A stretch of 64,000 nucleotides of DNA from Rhodospira trueperi. GTDB taxonomy: Bacteria; Pseudomonadota; Alphaproteobacteria; Rhodospirillales; Rhodospirillaceae. The DNA lies in assembly GCF_900101965.1 (NCBI RefSeq), contig NZ_FNAP01000005.1, positions 124,001 through 188,000 on the forward strand. Direction: 5' to 3'. Position 1 is the stretch's first letter. Each line of letters begins with the position of its first letter. A model generated the notes under the pieces. The model was not told the DNA's origin. It saw nothing but the letters and a program-made list of their open reading frames with translations, and ran no database searches. Shown one piece after another: positions 16,913 through 27,660 of the stretch. Position numbers and translations under genes: made by a program.

Positions 16913-17353
16913 TTAAAGGCTGAGGTCGAGATTCTGACCTATCAGGTCGCTTGGCAGGGATCGCGTGATGGCGCGGATGGATCTCTCGTAGACCTCCGCC
17001 CCATGAATGATGACACTGCGGATGGGCGTTCTGCCCCGCACCTCACCATTGCCGTGGCGGGTGTTGGGTGCGGTGAACTGGTCCGGCGCCGGTGACCTGA
17101 CGGTCCTGGATGTCGGGGTCGAGAGGTCCGGACGGGCATCACGGCCGCGTCGTCTGTCCGCCGGGAAGTCCTCCATCGGCGGCCGGTCGCCGTTCGAGCG
17201 GGCCTGGGCGGCGGATGCGTCTGGAATCGCGGCGACGAACCCGGTCTGGTCTTCTTCCTCCGCCTTGCCGCCCGTTCCGGCACGCGCCACCGCCGCCCGC
17301 GTTGCCGAGGGTGAGGAGGGTGCTGTCCCGATGGTCGGCGTTGTGGGGGTCAC
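16913..17353 (-). CDS. Hypothetical protein co-transcribed with the rod protein
   Basis: A 146-residue protein from a GTG at 17353, preceded by a strong GGGAGG. The promoter at 17442-17470 would place the transcript start near 17435, so the longer ORF start at 17437 is not usable, which supports the GTG. The sequence is Pro/Ser/Arg-rich and probably disordered for about 100 residues, with a conserved-looking helical end (VIIHGAEVYERSIRAITRSLPSDL). The gap to the rod gene is 44 bp. A flagellum-related accessory role is inferred only from the shared CtrA-type promoter; no family is recognised. Confidence 0.6.
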   Translation of the reverse strand: MTPTTPTIGTAPSSPSATRAAVARAGTGGKAEEEDQTGFVAAIPDASAAQARSNGDRPPMEDFPADRRRGRDARPDLSTPTSRTVRSPAPDQFTAPNTRHGNGEVRGRTPIRSVIIHGAEVYERSIRAITRSLPSDLIGQNLDLSL

Positions 17354-17441
17354 CGTGGCCTCCCGTCGTACCTTACCGCCCCGCTCAGCCGAGTCTGATT
17401 GGCGACAAGGGGCGACAAGGCCTACGTTTCCATACATACCG

Positions 17442-17470
17442 AATATGGGCCGATTCTATTCGACCGTCAA
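17442..17470 (-). promoter_or_regulatory. Sigma-70-type promoter for the flagellar-rod operon
   Basis: On the minus strand: TTGACG at 17470-17465, 17-bp spacing, CATATT at 17447-17442. It reads toward the GTG at 17353 with a leader of about 80 nt. It lies just downstream of a full CtrA box. Confidence 0.65.
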
Positions 17471-17479
17471 TTGCACGAC

Positions 17480-17495
17480 GTTAACAATGCCTTAA
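17480..17495 (-). promoter_or_regulatory. CtrA-binding box (TTAA-N7-TTAAC)
   Basis: The minus strand reads TTAAGGCATTGTTAAC, an exact match to the consensus TTAA-N7-TTAAC. It ends nine bases upstream of the -35 hexamer of the flagellar-rod operon promoter, a normal position for CtrA activation. It also lies within a 14-bp perfect palindrome context (ATGCCTTAAGGCAT at 17487-17500). It is the only full match I found in the window. Confidence 0.75.
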
Positions 17496-17624
17496 GGCAT
17501 AGTCAGTGACGCCGGTCACAGAACGGCCCGCCGGTCGCGTTCGTCAGGTCCCTTGCGGAGAGCGGATGTCTCTGTAGGATGGCCGCGCACCGCCCGAGAA
17601 AACCGGTTTTGTGGGAGATCCGAA

Positions 17625-18167
17625 ATGCCACACACCCTTCACGTTCAGGTGTTCTGTCCCGACCGCACCGGCTTGGTTTCGGGCCTGACGGCCGCGCTGT
17701 TCGATCTGGGCGCCAATCTGGGCGACACTCGGTTCGCGGTCCTGGGGCAGCGGGCGGAATTCTCGGCCGTGGTCTCGGTGGCGGACGACATTACCGCCGA
17801 GCAGGTGGGCGCCGCGATGCGGGACTGCCCGGAGGCGGTCGAGGCGGATGTTTCCGTCATGCCCTATGACGCCTGGGTGAATCCCGAGGGCGGCCCCAAC
17901 ATCACCCATCATGTGTACGTGACGGGCGGCGACAGGCCCGGTCTTGTGACGCGTCTGGCCGAGGTGTTCGGCGATTTTGACGCCAACATCGCCACCATGA
18001 ACGCTCAGGCCATGCCGCAGGACAGCAGTCAGTACATCATCCGGTTCGCTGTCGCCATCCCGTCGGGCCGCGAGTCCGCCTGTCTGGCGACCGTGTCCAA
18101 TACGGCCCAGTCCATGGGGATGACCTATCGCGTCGAACCTGTGCTGGCGCAACACCCGTCACCGTAG
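17625..18167 (+). CDS. Tandem ACT-domain protein, GcvR-like regulator
   Basis: A 180-residue protein of two ACT domains: residues 1-75 (HVQVFCPDRTGLVSGLTAALFDLGANLGDTRFAVLGQRAEF) and about 88-170 (HHVYVTGGDRPGLVTRLAEVFGDFDANIATMNAQ). This is the architecture of GcvR, the glycine-cleavage repressor accessory protein, which lacks a DNA-binding domain and senses amino acids. The start at 17625 is supported by GGGAG. It reads divergently from the flagellar-rod operon and overlaps the convergent L,D-transpeptidase gene by 9 bp. Confidence 0.85.
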   Translation: MPHTLHVQVFCPDRTGLVSGLTAALFDLGANLGDTRFAVLGQRAEFSAVVSVADDITAEQVGAAMRDCPEAVEADVSVMPYDAWVNPEGGPNITHHVYVTGGDRPGLVTRLAEVFGDFDANIATMNAQAMPQDSSQYIIRFAVAIPSGRESACLATVSNTAQSMGMTYRVEPVLAQHPSP

Positions 18168-18716
18168 CCGAACCTCCAGCGTCGGCCGTTCCGGCAGGTC
18201 GGCCAGCACCGCCAGAAGGTCTGACTGTCGCAAGGCGACACATCCGGCCGTGGGTCGCAGTCCGTGGCGCGCCGACGGATCGGGGCGGGCGCAATGCAGG
18301 AAGATGGCGCTGCCCCGTCCCGGCTCGGGCGGGCTGTCGTTGTGCCCCAGCACCACCACGATGTCGTACAGATGGTCCGTTCGCCACAGCATTTCGTGCC
18401 CGGCGGGATGGGGCAGGGTGACGAGGCGGTTATAGTCGGCGTGGCCGGGATCGTCGCACCATCCCATGTCCGGCGTCAGCGCCGTCAGGGGTAACCCCGA
18501 ACGACCGAGACCCGGCGGCGCCGTCAGCCGATCCGGGCGCCAGAATACCCGCCTGAGCGGCCATGCGCCGAGCGGTGTGGCGCCGTCGCCTTCCTGTTTC
18601 AGCGTGGTGGTGCCGAAGCGGCCCAGCGCGCAGGGCAGGCACCGCGCCCCGCGTCGGAGCCAGCCGTCGGCGGTTGCCGCCAGGGCGGGCGGGACGGATG
18701 GGGGCGGGGCGGTCAC
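18159..18716 (-). CDS. L,D-transpeptidase (YkuD) domain protein
   Basis: A 185-residue protein consisting of little more than the YkuD catalytic domain. The conserved features are GDGATPLGAWPLRRVFWRPDR at the start, VVLGHNDSPP and FLHCARPDPSARHGLRPTAGCVALRQSDL near the end, which contains the catalytic His and the nucleophilic Cys in T-A-G-C-V-A. Such enzymes cross-link peptidoglycan or attach lipoproteins. No signal peptide is visible, so export is unclear. The gene converges on the ACT-domain gene and is followed upstream by a large unknown gene on the same strand. Confidence 0.88.
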   Translation of the reverse strand: MTAPPPSVPPALAATADGWLRRGARCLPCALGRFGTTTLKQEGDGATPLGAWPLRRVFWRPDRLTAPPGLGRSGLPLTALTPDMGWCDDPGHADYNRLVTLPHPAGHEMLWRTDHLYDIVVVLGHNDSPPEPGRGSAIFLHCARPDPSARHGLRPTAGCVALRQSDLLAVLADLPERPTLEVRLR

Positions 18717-18736
18717 GGCGGATGGTCCCGTCGGCC

Positions 18737-20191
18737 TTAGGTCAGTGGCGCACCGTTCGCATCGGCTTGCCGTTCCGCGTCATACCGACGCATGGCGTCG
18801 AAAACCCTCTGCGAGAACCAGGGCTGGGAAACCACCGGAGAAGACGGGTCGCTGTCGCCGATTGCCGGCGCCTGTTCGGTGGATCCGTCGACCGGCAGGG
18901 CGCGGAAACCCGGTGTCTCGGAGACCGAAGTGCCGCCGGCCGTCAGGGGGGGGGCGCTCCCGTCGGCGATCCGTCGGGCGCGTTCGGCGGCAGCCGCCGC
19001 CACATGTTGTCCGCGTGCCTGGAGACCGGCCATGGCGGCCGGTTGAGGTAGCAGGCTTTCCAGGCGGGCCGCGTTGGCGCTGTTGATGGCCGGGTTGGAT
19101 TGAGGCGCGCTCGCCCGGCGGGGTGACCGGCTCCCATCCTCGCCCCGGCGGTTCGGGTTAGCCCGGTAGTCGGCCAGGGTCATGCCGGTGGGACGGCCGG
19201 TCGGCACGGATGCGGTCGGTCGGGCGGCGGCCAGCCGTTCGCGCAGAGCCTCGCGACCGCGTTGGATGTCGGCGGGCATGGCCATGGCCGGGCCGGCGTC
19301 CGGAGGGGTTGTTGCGCCGGATCGGTTCGAGGATTGGGGCTGCTCCATCGTCGGCGCGTTGCGGTCCTGTCCGGCGGGGGTCTGGGAATCGTGGCTCATG
19401 TTGTGCTGGCTCTGCTGATCGGGACTGGTGGGAAGGGGGGCGCTGACCATACCGCGCGGCGCGCCGTCGGGCATGGCAAGGGGGGAGACGCCGGGCCCGG
19501 GCCGGGCCGGGCCTTCGGGGCGTGGCCCGCCGCCGGCATGCGCGGCATAGGCCGAGAGCGCCGCCGACTGGGCGCTGTCCAGGGTGATGATCCCCTCCCG
19601 CAGCCCCTGCGCGGCCGCCTGTTCGGCGGCCAGCCGACCGGACTCCGACGCCAGAAGCATGGCCCCGAGGGGCGCGGTGGTCGGCGGCTCCATCGCCATC
19701 GCGGCTTGGCCGGGGATCATGGTTTGGGGCGCGTTGCTGGCAATGGCGAGCGTCGAGGCGCCATTTCCCAGCAGGTTGCCGCCGAGCGGGGTGGTGCCGG
19801 CCAGGGTTTCCGCCGCAGCGGGCGTGGCGGGGTCACTCGTCGGCGCGGTGTCTTCGGTAAAGGCCGCCAGAACCAATTCGCCGGGATCCTTGCCCGTGGT
19901 TTCGTAGACCACGGCGCTGGCGATGCCCGCGACCGCGCCCATGCCGCCCCCGAACAGAGCGCCGCCGGCCACGCGGGCGAAGGAGCCGATTTCGTCCCCC
20001 GTCAGTTCCCGGTAAACCATGTTCACCAAAGGGATATGCTGAAGCGGATTGAAGATGTCGAGCACGTCCCAGAAGCTGAACTGCTCGACCACCTCGTCAA
20101 ATGTATAGTAGGGCTGGCCCTCGTAGACGGGGCGGGGTGCTACACGGTAGGGGTATGTCTGGGTGTCGGCGGTGACGGCATCGGGGGTCAT
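18737..20191 (-). CDS. Large hypothetical protein with Gly-rich hydrophobic segment and disordered tail
   Basis: A 484-residue protein from the ATG at 20191, chosen for its AGGAGG; the open frame extends upstream to 20458 without support. Residues 15-110 look folded (QTYPYRVAPRPVYEGQPYYT, WDVLDIFNPLQHIPLVNMVY) with a Gly-rich membrane-like helix FARVAGGALFGGGMGAVAGIASAVVYETTG. The remaining 370 residues are low-complexity Ala/Pro/Gly/Ser, ending in a short helix WFSQRVFDAMRRYDAERQ. I recognise no named family. It is 20 bp from the L,D-transpeptidase gene, so an envelope role is possible but unproven. Confidence 0.7.
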   Translation of the reverse strand: MTPDAVTADTQTYPYRVAPRPVYEGQPYYTFDEVVEQFSFWDVLDIFNPLQHIPLVNMVYRELTGDEIGSFARVAGGALFGGGMGAVAGIASAVVYETTGKDPGELVLAAFTEDTAPTSDPATPAAAETLAGTTPLGGNLLGNGASTLAIASNAPQTMIPGQAAMAMEPPTTAPLGAMLLASESGRLAAEQAAAQGLREGIITLDSAQSAALSAYAAHAGGGPRPEGPARPGPGVSPLAMPDGAPRGMVSAPLPTSPDQQSQHNMSHDSQTPAGQDRNAPTMEQPQSSNRSGATTPPDAGPAMAMPADIQRGREALRERLAAARPTASVPTGRPTGMTLADYRANPNRRGEDGSRSPRRASAPQSNPAINSANAARLESLLPQPAAMAGLQARGQHVAAAAAERARRIADGSAPPLTAGGTSVSETPGFRALPVDGSTEQAPAIGDSDPSSPVVSQPWFSQRVFDAMRRYDAERQADANGAPLT

Positions 20192-20457
20192 GGGCGCGTC
20201 CTCCTGACCGGCGGGCAGCAAGGAACGTGCCACGCCGGGAGGCCCGAGCCGCAACATGGCGCGGTTTGTTGCGTGGCTCATCGGCGGGCAGGAACGCGCT
20301 GTCGAGGCGTTCACCCCGGCAATACTTGCCGGGTCTGTCCGTTCCGGAAGCGCTCCGGGCGGCCCATGATCGCGCCACATTCGGCGTGTAGTTATCGGAC
20401 GGTATCGGGCGGGGTGTCGTTGCCGCCGTCCGGTTCGTATCATCGCGAGGAGATTCA

Positions 20458-21141
20458 ATGGTCCGACACCGTCACCGTGTCCGGGTTCCGGCCATCGCCG
20501 TGGCCCTGATGGTCATGACCTTCAGCCCCGTTGGCCTGACCGGGCCGGGGATCGTTTCGGCGTGGGCCCAGGCGCCGCAACCGTATCTGATGACAACCCA
20601 GGAAGCGGTGCAGTTGAAGCAGGCCGCCGCCTATCTCAACAGTGTGGGCACCATGCGGTCCCGGTTCGCGCAGACCTCGTCAACAGGCAACTACGCGGAG
20701 GGGACCGTCTACATGAAGCGTCCGGGGCGGCTGCGGATCGAGTATGATCCTCCGGCCGACGTGCTGGTCGTGGCCAATGGCTCCAGCCTGATTTACGAGG
20801 ACGGGGAACTCGATCAGGTCAGCTATATCGGGTTGGGCGATACGCCCCTCGGTATTCTGCTGCGGGAGTCCGTCGAGTTCACGGATCCGGCGATCACGGT
20901 CATCGGCATGCGGGAAGCGAACGGACTGCTCGACATTGACATGGTCGAGACCGACGATCCCGGGCAGGGGACCCTGACCCTGCGCTTCGCGTTGAACCCC
21001 ATGGAACTGCGCCAGTGGAAGGTGCGCGATGCCCAGAACGTCGAGGTGGTCGTGACCCTGCTTGCGGCCCGGTTCGGCGTCGATCTGGACGACGACCTGT
21101 TTTTCTACGCGCGACCGCCGGGGTTCAGTCAGACGGATTGA
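20458..21141 (+). CDS. lolA: LolA-like outer-membrane lipoprotein carrier
   Basis: A 227-residue periplasmic protein. Residues 1-38 form a signal peptide ending in AWAQA. The mature part shows the LolA fold pattern: AAAYLNSVGTMRSRFAQTSSTGNYAEGTVYMKRPGRLRIEYDPP, then VVANGSSLIYED and the conserved C-terminal half. LolA ferries lipoproteins from LolCDE to LolB. AGGAG precedes the ATG. It is divergent from the large hypothetical gene across 266 bp and followed by a terminator at 21374-21411. Confidence 0.9.
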   Translation: MVRHRHRVRVPAIAVALMVMTFSPVGLTGPGIVSAWAQAPQPYLMTTQEAVQLKQAAAYLNSVGTMRSRFAQTSSTGNYAEGTVYMKRPGRLRIEYDPPADVLVVANGSSLIYEDGELDQVSYIGLGDTPLGILLRESVEFTDPAITVIGMREANGLLDIDMVETDDPGQGTLTLRFALNPMELRQWKVRDAQNVEVVVTLLAARFGVDLDDDLFFYARPPGFSQTD

Positions 21142-21447
21142 CCCCATGTCGTGCGGGCAGATCGCCCCAGCGCGGGGTCCCGATCCGAGCGTTCCGGCGG
21201 CGAATGGGCGGTATGAACAAGATGCATGCGGGTCATGCATCGGTTGAGGTTTAAAAGTCGCCGGCCCGTTCTATGTAAGACTCATGCGACGGCGGGGTCT
21301 TGACCGCGCCGTCCAGGCGAGGATACCGGCATTCCCCCCCGGCCGGCCCTCGCGCTCCCATGACGGAGCCTCTGGCGCCCGGCCTCTCCCCCCATTGGCC
21401 GGGCGCCTTTTCCGTTCTGGACCGCCGCCGTTTTCTGGAGATACCCC
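21142..21447 (+). other. 306-bp intergenic region with a small palindrome
   Basis: No gene was seen. A perfect hairpin GATGCATG-CGGGT-CATGCATC lies at 21221-21241 and is followed by a short AT-rich stretch (GAGGTTTAAAAG). It could be an operator or promoter element for the small lipoprotein gene. The lolA terminator lies further on in this gap. Confidence 0.5.
21374..21411 (+). terminator. Intrinsic terminator after lolA
   Basis: An 11-bp perfect GC stem (GGCGCCCGGCC 21374-21384 / GGCCGGGCGCC 21397-21407) with a 12-nt loop, followed by TTTT. Confidence 0.85.
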
Positions 21448-21759
21448 ATGAGGATGGTTTCGCAGCGGGGTCTTGTGATCGTCGGTCTGGTGTCAGGGCT
21501 GTTGGCGGGATGCGCCGACAGCCGGGAGGATCACTGGACCCGGGCCGGAACCACCCCCGCACAATCGGAGTCCGATAGCCGTGCTTGCAAGCGCGCGGCC
21601 GACGAGCACGCCATGCGCCGGGTCCATCAACCGGATCGGGCCGCCCCGGGCGGGGGCTTCGGGGTTGATCCGATGGCCCAGGTGGACCAGGCCGAGGCCC
21701 GCCGTGCCTACCGCGCCTACTACGATGCCTGCATGGAGGCGCGGGGCTATCAACCCTGA
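21448..21759 (+). CDS. Small hypothetical lipoprotein
   Basis: A 103-residue protein with a signal peptide (MRMVSQRGLVIVGLVSGLLAGC) ending in the lipobox LAGC at about Cys22. The mature part is hydrophilic, with the pattern SDSRACKRAADEHAM and a C-terminal ARRAYRAYYDACMEARGYQP. The two Cys-containing segments resemble the short lipoproteins that end in an ACMEAKGY-like motif, common in alphaproteobacteria and of unknown role. It follows the lolA terminator and is monocistronic. Confidence 0.75.
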   Translation: MRMVSQRGLVIVGLVSGLLAGCADSREDHWTRAGTTPAQSESDSRACKRAADEHAMRRVHQPDRAAPGGGFGVDPMAQVDQAEARRAYRAYYDACMEARGYQP

Positions 21760-21951
21760 TCGCGGGGCCGCAGCCCTCCGGCCCTCACCTCCTGCCCAAG
21801 CCCGGCTTATCCCCGCCATGAGAAAAGCGGTCTTGTGAGGTCCGCATCGGTTCGGCAAGGTGGCCCGCTGTCCAGACGCTGGCGTATGGAACGGGCCGGA
21901 TCGGCGTGCTCCACGCGCCACATGACCGGCTCGTCACCGAGGAGAACCGTG

Positions 21952-22728
21952 ATGTCCGCGAGTCCGCCGTTGTCCTCGCCGTGCCCCGAAAGCCTCGCGT
22001 CGGATACCCGGCCGGGCCCGAGAGGCAGTTTCCTGGCCGGCGCGCGAAGCATCATGCCGATGATTCCCGCCATTATTCCCTTTGCCCTGGTGTCCGCCTA
22101 CGCGGCCCGGGAAGCCGGCCTGTCGATGGCGGAGGCTCTGGGCCTGTCCACCATCGTGTTCGCTGGCGCCGCGCAGATGGCGTTCGTTTCGCTGATCGCC
22201 TCGGGCGCCGTGGCGCCGGTGATTCTGGCGACGGTGTTGGTGATCAACCTTCGCATGGTGATGTATTCGGCGTCTTTGGCGCCGCACTTTCGCGCCGAGC
22301 CGGTTTGGCGGCGTCTGCTGATGGGCTATGTTCTGACCGACCAAGCCTTCGCCATCTCCATCACGCGTTTCAACGAATCCGGCAACGGCGTACACAAGGG
22401 CTGGTTCTATCTCGGCACCGCGTTGCCGCTGTGGGCCGTCTGGCAGATCTTCACCCTGGTGGGGCTGTTGCTGGGGGCGCGGTTGCCGGCGGACTGGGGT
22501 CTGGAGTTCACCGTGCCGCTGGTCTTTCTGGTTCTGCTGGTGCCCGCGATCCGCGACCGCCCGAGCGCCGAGGCGGCGCTGGTCGGGGGCGGGGTCGCGG
22601 TGATGCTGGCCGGTCTGCCGTACAATCTGGGCCTGATGGTGGGGGCCGTGTCGGGCATCGTCTGGGGTGTGCTGGCAGAGCAGCGCCGCGACCGGCGGGG
22701 CGGAGCACCGGCGGAGACCGTGTCATGA
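21952..22728 (+). CDS. azlC: AzlC-family branched-chain amino acid export permease subunit
   Basis: A 258-residue membrane protein with the AzlC signature: FLAGARSIMPMIPAIIPFALVSAYAAREAGLSMAEALGLSTIVFAGAAQMA, then VLVINLRMVMYSASLAPHF and LMGYVLTDQAFAI. AzlC and AzlD together export branched-chain amino acids and analogues. The start at 21952 is chosen for GAGGAG nine bases upstream; upstream in-frame ATGs have no ribosome-binding site. The stop overlaps the azlD start (ATGA). Confidence 0.92.
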   Translation: MSASPPLSSPCPESLASDTRPGPRGSFLAGARSIMPMIPAIIPFALVSAYAAREAGLSMAEALGLSTIVFAGAAQMAFVSLIASGAVAPVILATVLVINLRMVMYSASLAPHFRAEPVWRRLLMGYVLTDQAFAISITRFNESGNGVHKGWFYLGTALPLWAVWQIFTLVGLLLGARLPADWGLEFTVPLVFLVLLVPAIRDRPSAEAALVGGGVAVMLAGLPYNLGLMVGAVSGIVWGVLAEQRRDRRGGAPAETVS

Positions 22729-23069
22729 GCGACCTTCTCGAACAGCCCTTCTCGTCGCCCGTCCTGTGGGGCCTGATCATCGCCTGTGGCCTGGGCACCT
22801 GGATGCTGCGCCTGTCGTTCATCCAACTCGCTGGCGTCTGGAGCCTGCCGCGCTGGTTCTCGCGCGGGCTGCGCTATGTGCCGCCGGCGGTTCTGGCGGC
22901 GCTGGTTGTGCCGGCGGTGTTGCAGGCGGACGCGCTGTTCACGCCGGAGTGGGACTGGACCCGTCCGGCCGCCGGTCTGGTCGCGGCGGCGGTGGCCCTG
23001 ACCCGGCGGGTCGTTCTCACCCTGGTTGTCGGCATGGTGGCGTTGTGGATCTTCATGGGGTTGGGATGA
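22725..23069 (+). CDS. azlD: AzlD-family branched-chain amino acid export subunit
   Basis: A 114-residue protein with four membrane helices and the AzlD pattern GLGTWMLRLSFIQLAGVWSLPRWFSRGLRYVPPAVLAALVVPAVL. It is the small partner of AzlC. Its ATG overlaps the azlC stop, and its own TGA overlaps the start of the hydrolase gene, so three genes are translationally coupled. Confidence 0.92.
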   Translation: MSDLLEQPFSSPVLWGLIIACGLGTWMLRLSFIQLAGVWSLPRWFSRGLRYVPPAVLAALVVPAVLQADALFTPEWDWTRPAAGLVAAAVALTRRVVLTLVVGMVALWIFMGLG

Positions 23070-23872
23070 TCGCGGAAGACTTGGGTGTTCTTGTCGACGG
23101 CGTCCGGTTGCCGGCGTGCCGGCTGCGTCCCGACGGCGCCGCCGCCGATGCCCCCGTGCTGGTGTTCCTGCACGAAGGCCTGGGCAGCATCCGGCTGTGG
23201 AAGGATTTTCCGGAAGCCCTGTGCCGGGCAACGGGCCTCCCGGGTTTTGTGTACGAACGTCAGGGGCACGGCGACGCCGACTCGTTGAACCACTGGCCGC
23301 GTCCGGTGCAATACCTGGAGCATGAGGCGGAGCATGTGTTGCCGCGCGTGCTGGAGGCGGCGGGGATCGAGCGTATGGTGCATGTCGGCCATTCCGACGG
23401 CGGCTCCATCGCGCTCCTTCACGCGGCGCTGCGGCCGTCGGGGCTGCTGGGTGTGGTGACCGAGGCCGCCCATGTCTTCGTCGAGGAGATCACCCTGGCC
23501 AGTATCCGCGCCGCCCGCGACGCCTACCGGCATGGCGACTTGCGGGAGAAGCTGAAGCGTTGGCACGGCGTCAACACCGACGGCGTGTTCTGGGGCTGGA
23601 ACACCACATGGCTGGAGCCCGCGTTCGCGGCGTGGGACATGACCGACCGGCTGTCGGCGATCCGCTGTCCGCTGCTGGTGCTGCAAGGCGACAAGGACGA
23701 GTACGGCACGCTGGCACAGGTCGAGGCCATCTGTCGCGGGAGCGGCGGGCCGGCACGGCCCGTGTTCGTGCCGGGGTGTGGACACGTTCTGCATCACCAG
23801 GGGCGCGCGGCGGTTCTTGACGCCATGGTCCCGGCCATCCAGGAATGGACAACCCCGGCGGCGGCGTCCTGA
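23066..23872 (+). CDS. Alpha/beta hydrolase
   Basis: A 268-residue alpha/beta-hydrolase fold enzyme. The oxyanion region is VFLHEGLGSIRLWKDFPE (about residues 33-50), the nucleophile elbow is GHSDGG (about 108-113), the acid lies in LQGDKDEYGT and the catalytic His in GCGHVLHHQ. The insertion between strands 6 and 7 carries WHGVNTDGVFWGWNTTWL. Its place directly after azlCD, with an ATGA overlap, suggests a link to amino-acid or acyl metabolism, but the substrate is unknown. Confidence 0.88.
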   Translation: MIAEDLGVLVDGVRLPACRLRPDGAAADAPVLVFLHEGLGSIRLWKDFPEALCRATGLPGFVYERQGHGDADSLNHWPRPVQYLEHEAEHVLPRVLEAAGIERMVHVGHSDGGSIALLHAALRPSGLLGVVTEAAHVFVEEITLASIRAARDAYRHGDLREKLKRWHGVNTDGVFWGWNTTWLEPAFAAWDMTDRLSAIRCPLLVLQGDKDEYGTLAQVEAICRGSGGPARPVFVPGCGHVLHHQGRAAVLDAMVPAIQEWTTPAAAS

Positions 23873-23919
23873 TCGCGTCGGCCTCCGGATGCGTGCCGTG
23901 ACCCAAGGACGGGAGCCCC

Positions 23920-25161
23920 GTGCGGACCATGACAGAAGCCTCGCAGCCTGCCGGCCCCCTGGCCGGTGTTCGTGTTCTTGACCTCAGCCGCGTGCTGGCG
24001 GGGCCGTTCTGCACCCAGCTTCTGGGCGACCTCGGCGCCGACATCGTCAAGGTGGAACGCCCCGGCAGCGGCGATGATACCCGCGCCTGGGGGCCGCCGT
24101 TCCTGACAGACCGTGACGGCCGCTCGACCCGGGAAAGCGCCTACTACGTCTCCATCAACCGCAACAAGCGCTCGCTGGCGCTGGACATCGCCAAGCCGGA
24201 GGGACAGGCCATCGTGCGGCGACTGGCGCGGCGGTCGGACATCCTGGTGGAGAACTTCAAGGTCGGCGGGCTGGCCAAGTACGGACTCGCGTACGAGGAT
24301 CTCAAGGGCGAGTGTCCACGCCTGATCTACTGCTCGATCACCGGCTTCGGGCAGAGCGGCCCCTATGCCGCGCGCGCCGGTTACGATTATCTGGCCCAGG
24401 GCATGGGCGGCATGATGAGCCTGACCGGCCCGCCGGACGGTGACCCGGTCAAGGTGGGCAACGCCAACGCCGACCAGTTGACCGGGATGTATGCCGCCGT
24501 GGCGATCCTGGCGGCGCTGCACCGCCGCGCGGAAACCGGCCGGGGCCAGCATATCGACGCCAACCTGCTCGACTCCCAGATCGCGTGGCTGACCTATCAG
24601 GCGCAGAACTGGCTGGTCTCGGGAGAGGCCCCGAAGCGGCACGGTAACGCGCACCCCAACATCGTGCCCTACGACACCTTTCCCGCCGCCGACGGGCACC
24701 TGATCCTGGCCGTGGGCAACGACCGCCAGTTTCGGCGTTTCTGCGAGGTGGCGGGCCGGCCGGAGATGGCCGACGACCCGCGCTTCGTCACCAACGCGGA
24801 TCGGATCGCCCACCGCGAGGCTCTGACCGCCATTCTGCGGCCGCTGATCGCCACCCGGTCGCGCGACGACTGGCTGGCGGAGCTGGAGGCGGTCGGCGTG
24901 CCCAGCGGACCGGTCAACAGCATCCCGGATGTGTTCGCCGACCCACACGTTCAGTCGCGCGGCATGACGGTCGACATGGCCCGCCCGGATAGCGACGATC
25001 CGTTGACCCTGATCGCCAATCCGCTGCGGTTCTCGGAGACCCCCGCGACCTACCGCCGTCCGCCACCCAGCGTGGGCGGGGATACCGCCTCGGTGCTCGA
25101 TGAGCTTGGGGTGTCGCGCGAGGAACAGGCGGCGTTGCGGGCGGCCGGCGCGATTGCGTGA
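23920..25161 (+). CDS. CaiB/BaiF family (class III) CoA-transferase
   Basis: A 413-residue family III CoA-transferase. Typical segments are GVRVLDLSRVLAGPFCTQLLGDLGADIVKVERPGSGDDTR at the N-terminus, SINRNKRSLALDIAKPEGQ, and the active-site Asp in HIDANLLDSQIAWLTYQ (about residue 180). The C-terminus has GVPSGPVNSIPDVFADPHVQSRGM. It moves CoA between carboxylic acids; formyl-CoA, succinyl-CoA or carnitine-type substrates cannot be told apart here. The start is either GTG 23920 (GGGAG nearby) or ATG 23929. It lies 47 bp after the hydrolase and probably belongs to that operon. Confidence 0.92.
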   Translation: MRTMTEASQPAGPLAGVRVLDLSRVLAGPFCTQLLGDLGADIVKVERPGSGDDTRAWGPPFLTDRDGRSTRESAYYVSINRNKRSLALDIAKPEGQAIVRRLARRSDILVENFKVGGLAKYGLAYEDLKGECPRLIYCSITGFGQSGPYAARAGYDYLAQGMGGMMSLTGPPDGDPVKVGNANADQLTGMYAAVAILAALHRRAETGRGQHIDANLLDSQIAWLTYQAQNWLVSGEAPKRHGNAHPNIVPYDTFPAADGHLILAVGNDRQFRRFCEVAGRPEMADDPRFVTNADRIAHREALTAILRPLIATRSRDDWLAELEAVGVPSGPVNSIPDVFADPHVQSRGMTVDMARPDSDDPLTLIANPLRFSETPATYRRPPPSVGGDTASVLDELGVSREEQAALRAAGAIA

Positions 25162-25186
25162 TCCCGCCCGGCGCGGTGATGAAGAA

Positions 25187-25219
25187 ACATCAACGGCCGG
25201 AATCTCCGGCCGTTGATGT
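25187..25219. terminator. Perfect 14-bp hairpin between the CoA-transferase and katG genes
   Basis: ACATCAACGGCCGG pairs exactly with CCGGCCGTTGATGT around a 5-nt loop. On the minus strand it is followed by TTTCTTC, so it should terminate katG; it can also block the plus-strand CoA-transferase transcript. Confidence 0.8.
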
Positions 25220-25265
25220 CCGCGCGGTCGTCCTGTTCGGAGGACTTGGTGTCTCCCCTCTGCCC

Positions 25266-25310
25266 CGTTCGGTCACGCGACGACAGACGCTGTCAGCCGG
25301 TGACCGAACG
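25266..25310. terminator. Second hairpin just past the katG stop
   Basis: An 11-bp perfect stem CGTTCGGTCAC (25266-25276) / GTGACCGAACG (25300-25310) with a long loop, 18 bp beyond the katG stop on the minus strand. It has no T-tract and may protect the katG mRNA 3' end rather than terminate. Confidence 0.6.
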
Positions 25311-25327
25311 AGGTTCGGGGATCAGGG

Positions 25328-27660
<2,333 letters not shown>

